Assembly (NCBI GenBank): GCA_030549495.1
Contig: JAUIRK010000898.1
Span: 930,001-994,000, forward strand
DNA: 64,000 nt
Reading direction: 5' to 3'
Source: Nectonema munidae
Lineage: Eukaryota > Nematomorpha > Nectonematoida > Nectonematidae
Positions 13,194 to 25,000 of the stretch are shown piece after piece (the first letter of the stretch is position 1; the number at the start of each line of letters is the position of its first letter). The notes beneath the pieces were generated by a model. That model worked only from the letters and a program-made list of their open reading frames with translations, ran no database searches and was not told the origin of the DNA. The position numbers were made by a program, and so were the translations under genes.

Positions 13194-13288
13194 ACACAAT
13201 TGATTTTCAGGCAGACATCATTAATTTAATCGACACTTCCAGATCTTTTTTAACCGTATTAGCCAAAATGGAGTACAGAAATAAAATA

Positions 13289-13441
13289 AGCATAGTAGAT
13301 TTAGTATAAAAACAGATGTTTTATTTGAAATTTTCAAAATATTTTTGGAACCGCGAATTTGAATGATTCGCGGTTTATGTCTAAAAACTGTTTTCAAAAT
13401 TTAAAATAAAACATCTGTTTTTATACTAAATCTACTATGCT
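13289..13441. repeat. 153 bp near-perfect palindrome
   Basis: The left arm begins AGCATAGTAGATTTAGTATA and continues with AAAACAGATGTTTTATTT; the right arm is its exact reverse complement for 38 bases, then diverges slightly. The centre is itself palindromic (ACCGCGAAT...ATTCGCGGT). The arms match the repeat unit of the adjacent tandem array, so the structure is an inverted duplication of one array unit. Confidence 0.85.
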
Positions 13442-14190
13442 TCTGAATGGGGCTTTTAGATATTTTTAAAATATAAATGTGAAAACTGAGCCCAAAAATG
13501 AAACCAGCATCTTCAATTTGTTATAAAAACAGATATTTTATTTAAATTTCAAAAATATATATAAATATAATAAAGATATTAGATGAAAACCGCACATTTG
13601 ATTGACACTTTCAGACATTTTAAAACCTCTAAATGCAAAATCTGAGTTCAAAAATAAAACTAGTATGTTTGATTTGGTATAAAAACTTATATTTCGTGTA
13701 AAATTAGAGAGAATATTTGTGGAGATAGTTTTCAGACGTAAACCGCAAATTTGATTGACACTGAACGATATTTAAAATCTCTAAATGCGAAAACTGAGTC
13801 CAGAAATGAAACCAGCATGAATGATTTCCTATAAAACCATATATTTCACATAAAATTTGAATCAGTATTTTTGGAGACAAATTTTAGAAGTAAACCACAA
13901 ATTTGATTGACACTTATAGGTATTTTGAAAATCTAAATGCAAAAATTTAGTCCATAAATGAAACTAGCATGGTTGATTTGGTATAAAACATAAATTTCAT
14001 CTAAAATTAGAGAGAATATTTGTGGAGATAGTTTTCAGACGTAAACAGCAAATTTGATTGACACTGACAGATATTTAAAAACTAGTTCAGATATTAAATC
14101 AGCATGATCTATCTGATATAAAAACATATAGAATATTTTGGCCTTTGGGGATAATTTTTGGAAATAAACCACATTTTATTGGTTGGCCAT
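13442..14190 (+). repeat. Tandem array, unit about 155 bp
   Basis: About 4.5 imperfect units. Each contains AACCGCAAATTTGATTGACAC, CTAAATGCGAAAACTGAGTC, GAAACCAGCATG and GGTATAAAAACATA-type blocks in that order. The conserved TTGATTGACACT block recurs at about 13588, 13749, 13893 and 14056, giving spacings of roughly 145-163 bases. The same unit forms the array at 47.3-47.8 kb. Confidence 0.8.
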
Positions 14191-14511
14191 GATTATTGGA
14201 AAAATTAAATATATAAAGTGTTATGGCTTCATAACTGTATATAATTATAAATTTTCAAGGGAGTATATAATATAGAACATAAGTGATAAGGTTAACTACA
14301 GATATTTTTTCTGAAAATTTTTAATTTTTAATCTTGATTGATAGTTTTGGACATTAAAGGGTCATTCAACTACCATGAAAATGGTATCAAAGGTTGCAGT
14401 TTAAGATTTTAGAAAAAGTCAGGAAATTTGAAAGGACATAATTCAGCCAATTTTGTACAATTAATTTTTAAGTAAAGGGGGAGGGATGTTTTAGACCCCA
14501 GCACTAATAGG

Positions 14512-15506
14512 TTTAAGATAAAGTTCGTAAAAATCAATTGAATTCAGATTTTTTTTAATGAAAAAATGGCAGTAATGGTTTCATTTTTGTCTATGGGAAA
14601 GCGAAAGAAATAAGAAGAGGAAAACTTATTTGTAACATCTTTAACAGAGAAGTTATTTGAGTTTGAAGGGAAAAAGTGTTTGTATACGTTTGTCGAGACA
14701 TTTTTCTTTGTAGCATATCCATTTTGGAAGAAAGAGCTAAAAGTCTAAGAGCTTTATGACTATTGTCATTAAAAGATCTCTACTACCAACTGGAGAGAGA
14801 TGAGGTTTTAAATAAATATCATCTCACTGACTCTAAAAATAAAACTTTTATCATAATTTAGGTATACTTTTTTTTATCATTTTCAATTATTTTAAAACTG
14901 GGCATAGTCAAACCTCCTAATTCGACCTCCCTCTAAACCACTCAAACTTTTTCTAACAAGCATCTCCTTATAAAACATTATTTCAAAGACACGCCCCCTA
15001 GACAATATTATTTCAAGGAAACGCCCCTAATAAAATATTCAAAATGAAAAACTCATAGACTTCCATACGATCCTTAAATTTTCTACCATACAATCTGTGG
15101 GAAAGGAATAAAAGTATTTTAGTCACTTCAGAAGAGTGGGAATAGAATTTTAACTTTTTTGATATTAAAAACTTATAGCTATACTTATCTATATTTTATT
15201 TTCAAAAATAAAACTTCTTATAAAAATTATATAAAATTTCAAAAGGCTTTCCTGAGTATCGCTTTGTCCTATATCACTTTACATTCGAAAGATATTATTT
15301 CTCTAATACGATGATCACCTACATACTTCGTGCATCAAGCAAAGTATTCTCACCATAAGCGTAGTCGTTTTACACTCTCTAAATCCACCATGCTTCTCAA
15401 AACATTTTATTCAACAATTTTCATCATTCTGGATAAGGATCAAAAGATGCAAATGCAATTGAATTTTTTGATTCAGTGATAGCCGCATTAAACATATGAT
15501 ATGTGT
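14512..15506. other. AT-rich stretch, nothing recognised
   Basis: No gene, repeat end or RNA signal. A GACACGCCCCCTAGACAATATTATTTCAAGGAAACGCCCC-like direct repeat of about 30 bases occurs near 14987-15028. Confidence 0.3.
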
Positions 15507-15797
15507 CAGTGGCGGATCCAAAGGGGAGGGGGCCTCATGGGCCTAGCCTCCCCTCCCCCCTCCACCCCCCAATGAAAAATGGCTTCGAAAATTACCCTTA
15601 CTAATGTATACCCTTATATTTATAAAAAATAATTTTTTTTTCAATTTATTGTTAAAAATATGAAAATATAGGTAATTAGTGATTCTAAAAGACATAATAC
15701 AGCTGTCGTATTCTCTGAAGACTTTTAGCAAAATTGCAAAAAATTTAAATAGATTTCGCCCCCCTCCCCCTATAAGAAATATCTGGATCTGTCACTG
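15507..15797. mobile_element. hAT-type MITE
   Basis: Starts CAGTGGCGGATCCA and ends TGGATCTGTCACTG, an inverted terminal repeat characteristic of widespread arthropod hAT MITEs. The flanks are ATATGTGT and GTATGTGT, an 8 bp target duplication with one mismatch. The 291 bp interior has no transposase. Confidence 0.8.
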
Positions 15798-18700
15798 GTA
15801 TGTGTCACTTTATAGAGTGTTTGTGTAATAAGATAAAATTTATTAAATGAAATTTTAGCTTTATGCTAAAAAAAGTTTGTATGAAATATCCAAGAGGAAT
15901 AAAAAATAAAAGCAAGTTTCAATGAAAATTCTAGAAGAGTGTCAAGAGAGAGGATTGCATTTCAGATAATTTTCTATTAAAATCTAGAATTGCCAAATAT
16001 ATTGTGTTATTCGACATATTTTTCCCATGCTTTACTATTTTTTCATACATTTATCACTACATTTTTATGGAAAGATTTTTAAATGGTTTATGTATCATTT
16101 TTCTGGGTAAAATCAACACAATGCTCCTTATTTTATAAGTAGAAAGTTTTTTGAAGGCCAACTCTTAGCATGACAAAGAGTTTTAGTTCATTATTGCTTA
16201 TTGACATTTTCTCCTTCACTATTAAAACCTTTTTGCCATAACAATAATATCATATTTCAAGAAGTGGATAAAAAATATTTTATCAATCATTTTTCATATA
16301 AATTGTACAAAATTTTTTTGACAGTTGAAAACATTTAAAAAAATTTGCCCCTAAAAATTTTAAACAGTGCATCTCTGAATGATGTCTGCGAAGAAATGGA
16401 GGAAGAAGAGGAAGCAAATAAAAATTACTATTATCTACCACAAATTTAATGTGTGTTTAATTTTTATGAATGAGCTTTTTATAACTCATTCATGTCTTAC
16501 CTTATTCTATGATTCGATCAATTCTATCGACGATTTTTCTTAAGTTTTACGTCCAAAAGCAAAAATTATTTTCCAGCTGAAAACTGTCCCAGTATTTCTT
16601 CTTAAAATGCAAACAGAACAAAAAACATCTTCACAAATGTAAGTTATAAAAAGTATAAACGAAATTTTATAGTCTCAATTGAAACAGTTTGATTACAAAC
16701 TTGTTATGCTGTGCAGTGTGTAGAATAACTTCATATGTTGAATAAAAGGCCGTGAAGGGATTTATCATCATTTAATTAACACATAATTTCGTACGCTTGT
16801 AGAAGAGCTGATAACTGAAACAATTTATTCATGTCGATGCACAGATTTTATAGAGATAGAAAATCTGGCAGAGGCCTTTGTTTTAAAAAAATACTCCATT
16901 ACAAAATATGGCGACAACAGAGGGGTAGTTCGCTATTATAATCAGATGAATATGGGGGTTGTTGGACAAAAATATTTGGTTGAGTTGCGCTTCTTTAGTT
17001 TTAAACCCATATAAGAACTACAAATTTTTGTCAAATTTTAATATATTTTTTCTCCCAAAGAAGGGAAAAGAACAAAGTAAGTTGTACACGTCAAATTTTT
17101 CTTCATAATGCTAACTAACTTCAACTTAATTGGTTTGAGAAACCCCATTTTTAACAATTCAAAGGCAATGAAACATTTAGATTCTTCTCATTGTGTAAAT
17201 GTGTTAGTCGAAATGAAAGGTGTCAACTCTAATGGCAGAAAAGACACACTTTGCAATAGATCTTGAATATCCTACCGTTGTTGAGATAAGATAAATATAT
17301 TTCAAGATATCACTTACTTGGATAAATAAAAGAAAATTACTTTTTTTGTGAAAGATATTCATTTTTAAATTAGATTTATAGCATTATCATTTTTGTCTTC
17401 TTTAGGATCATTATAAAGCTTAGGAATTGTGGAATTTTTTAAGTATCAAAATAAATTTTCTCAAGTGGAAGGAGTATATTCTCACCAGAAAGAGGTCTTA
17501 TGCCCCTACCTTAGTTAAGTCTTTGGGGCATAGGGGTAAATGAAACTAAGGCTCTACTAGAACGATCTGATTATATAGCTAAGCAACATATGACGTTGAC
17601 ATTAATCGTTATTGGATAATGGCAAATTAAATTATGTTAAATTGTAAAATCTATACTTTTCTTAGATTTGAACAAATTAAAGGGAGATCTAAACCACTTT
17701 ACCGAGATATTGGGGCCAATTAGTGCTGCCAGACTTTGACATTATCAAAACGGGACAAAAATGGTATTGAAAAAGTCAATAACAAAAATTTGTACATCTT
17801 GCAAAAATAATTAGTATGGAAAATACTTTAAAGGTAAATGACGAGATTTTTAACTAAAAATAGAGATAAAAAATAACATTTATAGCAAATTTTTTTAAAC
17901 TCTTTTTTAACACATAAGATTAGTGAATGAAAAATCGGGATTTTTATAAATCCTGCGGAATTCCGTTGTTAAGCAAAGGCCAAACCGAGACAATCCAGCA
18001 AAAATCAGTTATGACAAAAATTTGAAGAAAAAGCATAATTTTTGAAAAATGAATTATATTACATTTTAAATAGATGATGATTTCTTGTTATGTTTGAAAG
18101 TAATAATTATTAGCCTTAAATTTGATGGATATAATTATAACAAATATAAAAAATTGTAAAAACTGGGCACTTTATTGCTGACTAGTTTCGGAGTATAACC
18201 TCTTTTTTTCAAAGCAAATAAATAAATCATAACATAGTGAAAATGAGATGTAACGGGAATTAGGATAAACAATCTTTGTGTTAAAGGGGGGGTTGATGTT
18301 GAGGGTAAGCAATCTTTGGGTTAAGGAGATAGCAACTTAATAAGGCAATTATATAACTAAGATTAAGAGCAATATAACAAAGGAGGAAGTGTATACTACC
18401 ATGCGATTATTATATAACACACGCGCGTAAAATAAAAACAATAAGAAAACACACATAATGTATAGAAGTATAAGATAAAGATTAATATAAATAAATAAAT
18501 ATGGCATACATAAATATATCACGCTTATTCCGTCCTATTATTTTGATGGATATATGTTAAAGGTATAATTTTAAATTAAGTTCCTTCTACTCGAATAAAT
18601 TATACTCAGTCTGAAAGGCAAAAGAATTAAAGATTAGTTCTCTTCTCCGAAAATTCCATATAAACGCCTTAGCGCAATAAAATTATTGATCAAATTCAAT

Positions 18701-21700
18701 TCAAAAGTATTCGATATAGTCACTCATAAAAGAATCTTACCGTATATGAATTTTTCTAAGAAAAAAGGATTACACAATGACATAGATCTTTAAAAACGCG
18801 AAATATTCATTGCAATTATGCATTTGTATAAAATGATGCAGACCAAAAGAAGCAAATTTCTTTTAATTTGTAAAATTAAAAAATTACAGGACATTGTAAC
18901 ATCCATAACATTTTAGAATAAAATTTCGCATCACAACTTGAAAAAGGTTTAAAAATAAATATTTTAATTATTACGGTTCCTGTAGAGGAGAGCAAGCGAA
19001 ATTGAATTTGGAATGAAATTCAAATAGAGATTAATCAAAATGGTCTGCTTTAATCGAGCTAAAATGGGTTATAATTTAAAAAACGCGATCCTTTTTCACC
19101 CTTAAAATTCCGTCTTCGTACACATCGTGCGCGTAAAATACGTAAACTTTTCATTATCGGTTTCTAGATCTGTTTTTTATAGGTTGAAAGAATATTTAAT
19201 GTTTCTCAGGAAGAAGTCAAAGGAACAATTTAAGCAGAGATATCGTAGAGTCTTTTCATAAACACTTTGTAAGCTACAACGTTTGGCCAAAATAAGAGCA
19301 CGATGTTTCAAAATTCTACTATTCAAAGCTAAAGTATACGGGAATCCATGTCAACACTGAGAAAAAATGAAACTTCTTAATCAAAGAGTAAAGAATAGAA
19401 TATTGCTAACTGAAAGTGGATGAAGAGCAAAGTAAATATCGTTAAGGTTAAAGCAATCATACTAATTAATTCATCAAGTCATTAAAAAAACAATGAAAAC
19501 TATGATAATGTTATTTGTGTTAATCTCAAGTAATTTTGTAACGTATAGTTATTTCTTTGTTGTTTATCGAGTAAATATTTGAATATAGTAGTGGGATATG
19601 TTTTGAATGTTTGCTGCTAAAGTAATGGTTAGTCAGTTTTAGCAATTCTGAGATTCAGGAACTCCATAAAACTACTGCTAAATATTATATACTTTGTGAT
19701 CTAGTAATAAGAGAATCATACATTAGATAGCATCTGGTTTATCTCCGATTTTATTATTGTTAAATAAATAAATTTGTGTATTTTGAAAGTCTCAAAGTTT
19801 TGAATTTATTCAGTAAAAGTTGGAATAGTAAAAATGATGAGTAACAAGTAAATAGCATGCGAGAAAATAACAAAGGAATCATTTCTTCAACGTGATAGAG
19901 CAGCTAAGTGAGAATTGTAATAGCTTACATCATTTTGACGAATAAAACTAAACAAATATTTTTCGTAAATTGAATGAATATCTTTTTAAATCTTTTAAGT
20001 TATACCTGCTTATGTAGGAAAGATAAGATTCGTAATTAGCGTCATCAATGAATATCGAAAACATGGTTGAAGTAAACTCTTCAATCTTTCCGTTATTCCT
20101 TCAAAATATAAAGTCATACCGTTTAAATTGAAATTGATAGTCAGGAATAAAACGTAAAATTCGATTCCAAGTACTCTCAAAAATCCCATTCTTTTTTATT
20201 ATTATTTTTTTAAACTTAAAACGTATATAGAAATTGTTTATTAAACAAAACGCATGCACTGTATTAGTCACGATGTCATTTTTTACAATCATATAGAAAA
20301 CAAAGGATAGGCTTTTGTTGAAAACGAAGAGCTAAATGAGTGAATTAACTTTTTTTTGTTATTAATCTATACCAGATGTCTTTACTCACTATCCTTATTG
20401 ATTCAAATAGGCATGACAATTTAGTACTTAAAGAATTGAAATCAAATTTTCATAGCAGCGAAAAAACACAAAAAGATAAGCAACCAAAAGAATAACTCTT
20501 GTGACACTGACTGCAGCTCCTTCAAAAGTTTCGCTTCTGACCCTGAGACCTGATATCAACATGAGGCAAAGGAACTGTATTGTATGTATTTTTAATACGT
20601 ATCATTACTATTTTACGCACTACTTCAATAGCTCTTATACCTACGTTCTATCCATTTTGGTTTCAACTCCAGACGCTCTCCTGTTACAGATGGCAGGTCA
20701 GTCTCTATAAATGGGACTTTCTAGAGTAGAGTGATTTTGTAAACAGAAGCCCTTTCTTACGTTCACCTACAATCGTTTTAAGCTAAGAAGTGAGAAAACT
20801 TAATGGCGAGTTAAGCTCTGAATCCCAACCCTTCACCACCCAAAGCATCCTCTGGCGAGCTTACTAAGATGCACTTAATGTCATTTATTAAATTTGAAAA
20901 ATACGAGATGGAAAAAAGAAAAGCTATCGATTATTGCTGAGTAAAAGATCAGTTATAACCGAAAAGCGTTGTAGTTAAAATATCATTTTTTCTAAGGCTA
21001 CCTATTTCAATATGGAAAAAACAGTTGGAAAGAAATCAGGTGATATTTTGTACTTAAACGTGGAATATATATGTAAATCGAAACAAATTTCCTATATACA
21101 AGAACTCTTTTTGCTTATATGAAAAATTTCCTTAATTAGATTACTTGGATATAAAGGAAAATTAAGTAAAAAACTTTTCGCCTAACAGACATTCGACATT
21201 ACTGACAAACTAGAGAACTACCTAACTCGCTAAATAAGTCCCTCTCCCCAACGAAAGACCTATAAGGGCAATTAAAGAGATGAACGGATCAATTATTCAG
21301 GCAACTCATTCCCGTGTTCGGTTTGATGGAGTTAGCTATTTCAATAAAGGCCGTAAACATGGATATAGAGCCAAGAGACTGAATAGATTAATTTTTTCGC
21401 CCACGTGGAAACCACTGCCACGAAAATACATGGAAAAGAACTACTAAAAGGTAAAAACAGAATATGAAGTCAGGTATTTTTAAAATGGTAGCGCTGAACC
21501 TCTTTAGTGATATATGTGTTACTTCAGTTATGGAAAAATTTTCTCTCTATTGATGAGATGATAGTGACAATACACAAAGCCTTATGAAGTATCATTTGAA
21601 TGGAAAATCTCTTTGCAGTTGAGATGCTTTAGTTTCAGTTAAGATGAAATATCAACCCAAACATTATTATTAATTTATTAATAACATTTATTAACGTATT

Positions 21701-21763
21701 GAGGGGAGCAAAGTGAAGTTTGGAAGGAAGGTCCTATCCCTTAATTTTGATCATTGCTGGGTT
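15798..21763. other. 6 kb with no recognised gene
   Basis: AT-rich sequence with short random frames. A weak PPYSSD-like minus-strand motif near 16950 recalls Tc1/mariner but lacks supporting blocks. A G/C-run pair TTATGCCCC/GGGGCATA lies near 17500. The missing 3' exons of the RTEL1-like gene could lie here, but I could not identify them. Confidence 0.3.
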
Positions 21764-21838
21764 GGCAGATGGCGAGAAGCGTAGGGTATTTATCACGGCG
21801 TCCTACTTCGATTCGGGGTCCTGACACCCCCATCTGCC
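21764..21838. other. GC-rich multi-stem fold of unknown function
   Basis: An 8 bp closing stem pairs GGCAGATG (21764-21771) with CATCTGCC (21831-21838). Inside it are a 5 bp stem GTAGG/CCTAC (21781-21785 with 21802-21806) and a 5 bp stem GGGGT/ACCCC (21815-21819 with 21826-21830, 6-base loop). The patch is over 50% GC in a region near 30%. It resembles a three-way junction but has no tRNA T-loop, so I do not call a tRNA. It lies in the intron just after RTEL1 exon 6. Confidence 0.45.
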
Positions 21839-21901
21839 GATTTATGGTGCATCGTTTTTCCCTGGGATGCAATATCGACAATAAAGAAGCAGCGAGATTA
21901 C

Positions 21902-22002
21902 TTATAGGCGATAAAGGCTGCTTTGAAGACATCGTTTGCTGCTTTGCTGAAATTTTTCTTTACAGCTTTAACGAAGGATGCGTGATCCCTGAACTCTATT
22001 TT
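21902..22002 (-). CDS. Rtel1: RTEL1 exon 6 (start of harmonin-like domain)
   Basis: Phase-0 exon after acceptor CTTCAACAG. The peptide FVKAVKKNFSKAANDVFKAA then YK aligns with the human RTEL1 stretch [20 protein letters not shown] then YK, as I remember it. Without splicing at GTAATC the frame meets TAA at once. The 86-codon plus-strand frame over this exon is a shadow. Confidence 0.6.
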
Positions 22003-25000
22003 CTGTTGAAGTGAGTACCTATTGTTCTTTTGTTCTTGTTTTGGCATGCAACTCGTTGACAAAATCTAAAATACAATTTGGAAAAAAAATTAAACACTAA
22101 AAATGGATGCCAATGGTGTTTTTCATCATACCCATGAAAAAACAATTTTAGTAAAAAATAAAATCACCTGCTTTTCAATACAAATTTCTGCATTACATCA
22201 GATATCGCCTAATTATTCTTGTGGTTAACGAGTTAAAAACTTTAAACGTAGCCAAAAAATTACAATTTTCTTGCTTTTTTTGAAAAAATAATGGTAGTCA
22301 TATAGAGCCGGTTACATAAATACACTGTTCTTATCATTTATTTCTTATAATAAAAAAAGAAAATTTTCCTATGTATGGTGAGTCTTATGAATCACGTTTT
22401 ATTCAGAGACGGTTTGGAGTCTATTTGAGCCATTTTATCATATTGACACCCCACAAATAGTGACAGAACTATAATTCGAAGCCTTTTCTGTATTATATGA
22501 GCTATCTATAGAAAATTAAAGATTGTTAAAACTTCTGATCAAAAACATATATTAAAAGATTTTACAAATAAAAAGACATAAAAGTTTTTTTATAAAAAGC
22601 TTGCGTACAATAAGTCATTTAAAAATTTAAATTCCACATTGTCTATCAAACTTTTTGTAAGGCATGCATACGCATTTTAGAGTGTATTTATTTTTTAAAT
22701 TTCTTGGTTAAAGACAAGCGCATACAGAGCGAAAGCTAAGGAAACATAAATTTCCCATTGGTCATCGGTTATCTAATACGCCACGCAATTATTAGTTAAT
22801 AAAAATTTTCACTCACCAATCTAATTTTTTAAATACTTTAAAAGATAAGTGAATCTATAAAAGACCCCTAAAAAATTTAACAGCATAAGAGAAGGACACT
22901 TTAAAAAACAAATACCAAATGTGTCTCAGAGACGGATCTAGAAGAAAATTGACTTCCCGGTAATTGCATACCATTTTTTCCTCAAATGAACTTTTTCTGA
23001 ATATTCTGAGATACAGTGTGAAAGAGCGCTTTTAAACGCATACTCAACGAATGATTACGCACATCAACTTACGCATGCGACGTAAAACTCTTATTTCAAA
23101 AAATCAAACTAAAATTGATTGCACATTTTCCCAAATTGAAAGGGGAGGGTGGGGCTATCGCCCTCTCTATATGCGCCACTGTGTGCCCAGTTGCTATATT
23201 AGACTAATAGATTCTCTGCTGAAATCAAATAACGAATATTGAATATTTTGATATATTAGTGTTGCATTTATTCATTTCTTTCCAATTATATGTAATCATT
23301 TTTTCTTTCTTTTGTGTTATTTTCTCTGTCTTCCTTTGTCTTCGAGATCTCGTTTAGAAATAATAAACTTTTGTTTTTCTATTATATAGTGAAATTTTAT
23401 AGAAAAAAAATATGCTGTTGAATTTGAGTGCACACAAAAATCCATTTGCAAATTTTGGGCAAATTCAACAGTTATTCTCTCTCAAAAATGCTAAACAAAG
23501 TTCCAACCGAGTCTTCTACAGCCAAACAAAAAAACTACATTAGAAAATTTGGGTCTATTTACCTTATCATACCCACACATTATTTTTCTTTCCTGTCTTT
23601 TCGTACTTTATAATTAAAATTTCTAAATTTTTGCACCCATAGTTTGTAAAATGTAAAGCATATTGGCTCCAGAAAAAATGTGTTAATAAATGCTATTTGT
23701 ATATTTTAGAAGCTCAAAGATCCAAAAAGAACAAAATAACCTATGTTAATATTTCTATTGTAGTCTATGTATACTGAAATTTTTGAGTGTAAATTTAGAA
23801 CCTTGATTGGTAGCTAAAAGAATTATTTTTTATGAATCAAAATACTCTAAACTAAAGTAAGCAATTTTAGCGCAATTAAATTCCGCAAACATAACTTCTA
23901 GAATTTTAGGTTTTTTATAGCATTTAAAGTCTTTCATATATAAAATTAAAAAACACTCTAATTTCGATATGAAGTCCTCAGCAAGTAAAAAACTACATTT
24001 TTTAGGCTAAATATCTCAAATTTTAGAAATGTGTACTCAAGAAATCAAATTCTCGTGAATTTATTTTTGCGCCATAAATCGCGAAATTTTGTTCTAGCGA
24101 AATAAAAGTACTTTACAGTTCCATGAAGAAAATATTTGAGATTCGCTAACCTTGGGCGAGGAGGTAGAAATATTTTCATGTAAAATTTCCACTTTGCATT
24201 TCTTAGGCGATAACTGTTGGCATGATTTTTCACTTGAATCAAGTTTTTGTAAAAGAGACGCCTTATTTTTCGTATGTTTGCTTGGAAGAGATGCTTGAAG
24301 TGTGTGATGACTATAACTCTTGATGCTTTCATCATCAAGATCGCAACTTTCCTTCTCCAATAAGAGATTGTGAGAAAGCGGTGGAGCATTCTTTTTTTCT
24401 GTTACATCCAAACTTTTTGAGGAGGCCAAAGGCTCATCGTTTGAGTGCTGAGGGTTTATAAGCTTTTTGGAGCGGTAGAATGAAGAAAGCGTTTTGATTA
24501 AGGAGCCCCAGTCGGGACAATTAGTGAAGAAGGGAGAGATCCACTTTGTCAAAGGTAAGTTGACGCGGGAGTGCCTTGAATCGCACAGAATGACGCAGCC
24601 GTAATCATTCTTGTGCCGGATCACACGTCCTAAAAACGAATCACAAAATGAGTTCAAACTTTTATTTCACGAGGAAATTCGATTACAACGAAACCAGCGA
24701 TCGCCTAAAGGTAAGATGCTTTCGACATTGATCTAGTCCATCTCGAATTCAGCGTTTATGAATACGTGTTCCGCTAAGGGATCATAGGGCTTCTTTAAAC
24801 AAAAATGGAGATAAGATAGAAACACACATGTTGTAAGACACAATGGTCCGTAATTTTTTTCTTTTACTAAATTGGCTTACAATGTGATTTGAATTGGCAA
24901 GACATGGTCTATGTTTTAGTTTGATTGATTTGTTCACTGATAGATACTTTAAGACTTCAGAGGTCGATAGAGATAGTCTTGTGTTCCGAAAATCGGCAAA

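Larger units (their letters stand above)
11588..14511. mobile_element. Large inverted-repeat element with internal tandem array
   Basis: The left end CCTATTAGTGCTGGG is the exact reverse complement of the right end CCCAGCACTAATAGG. Just inside the left end is a G-run block, and just inside the right a GGGGGAGGG block. The 2.9 kb interior holds SINE copy 13014-13193, the palindrome at 13289-13441 and a tandem array to about 14190. I found no convincing transposase. Relatives at 43.75-44.04, 47.22-47.96 and 54.92-55.08 kb share the CTATTAGTG terminus; two of them sit next to TTAA, suggesting a piggyBac-like mover. Confidence 0.7.

Noticed and set aside
13442-14190. CRISPR-like array
   Set aside because: Whole 155 bp units diverge evenly, with no short constant repeat alternating with unique spacers, and the genome is animal.
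16740-17000. Tc1/mariner transposase remnant on the minus strand
   Set aside because: Only a PPYSSD-like motif is visible; the flanking residues do not follow the mariner pattern.
21754-22014. 86-codon plus-strand frame with a good GTGAGT donor at its end
   Set aside because: The opposite strand gives a better-supported RTEL1 harmonin-like exon with matching phase; the plus frame has no recognisable family.
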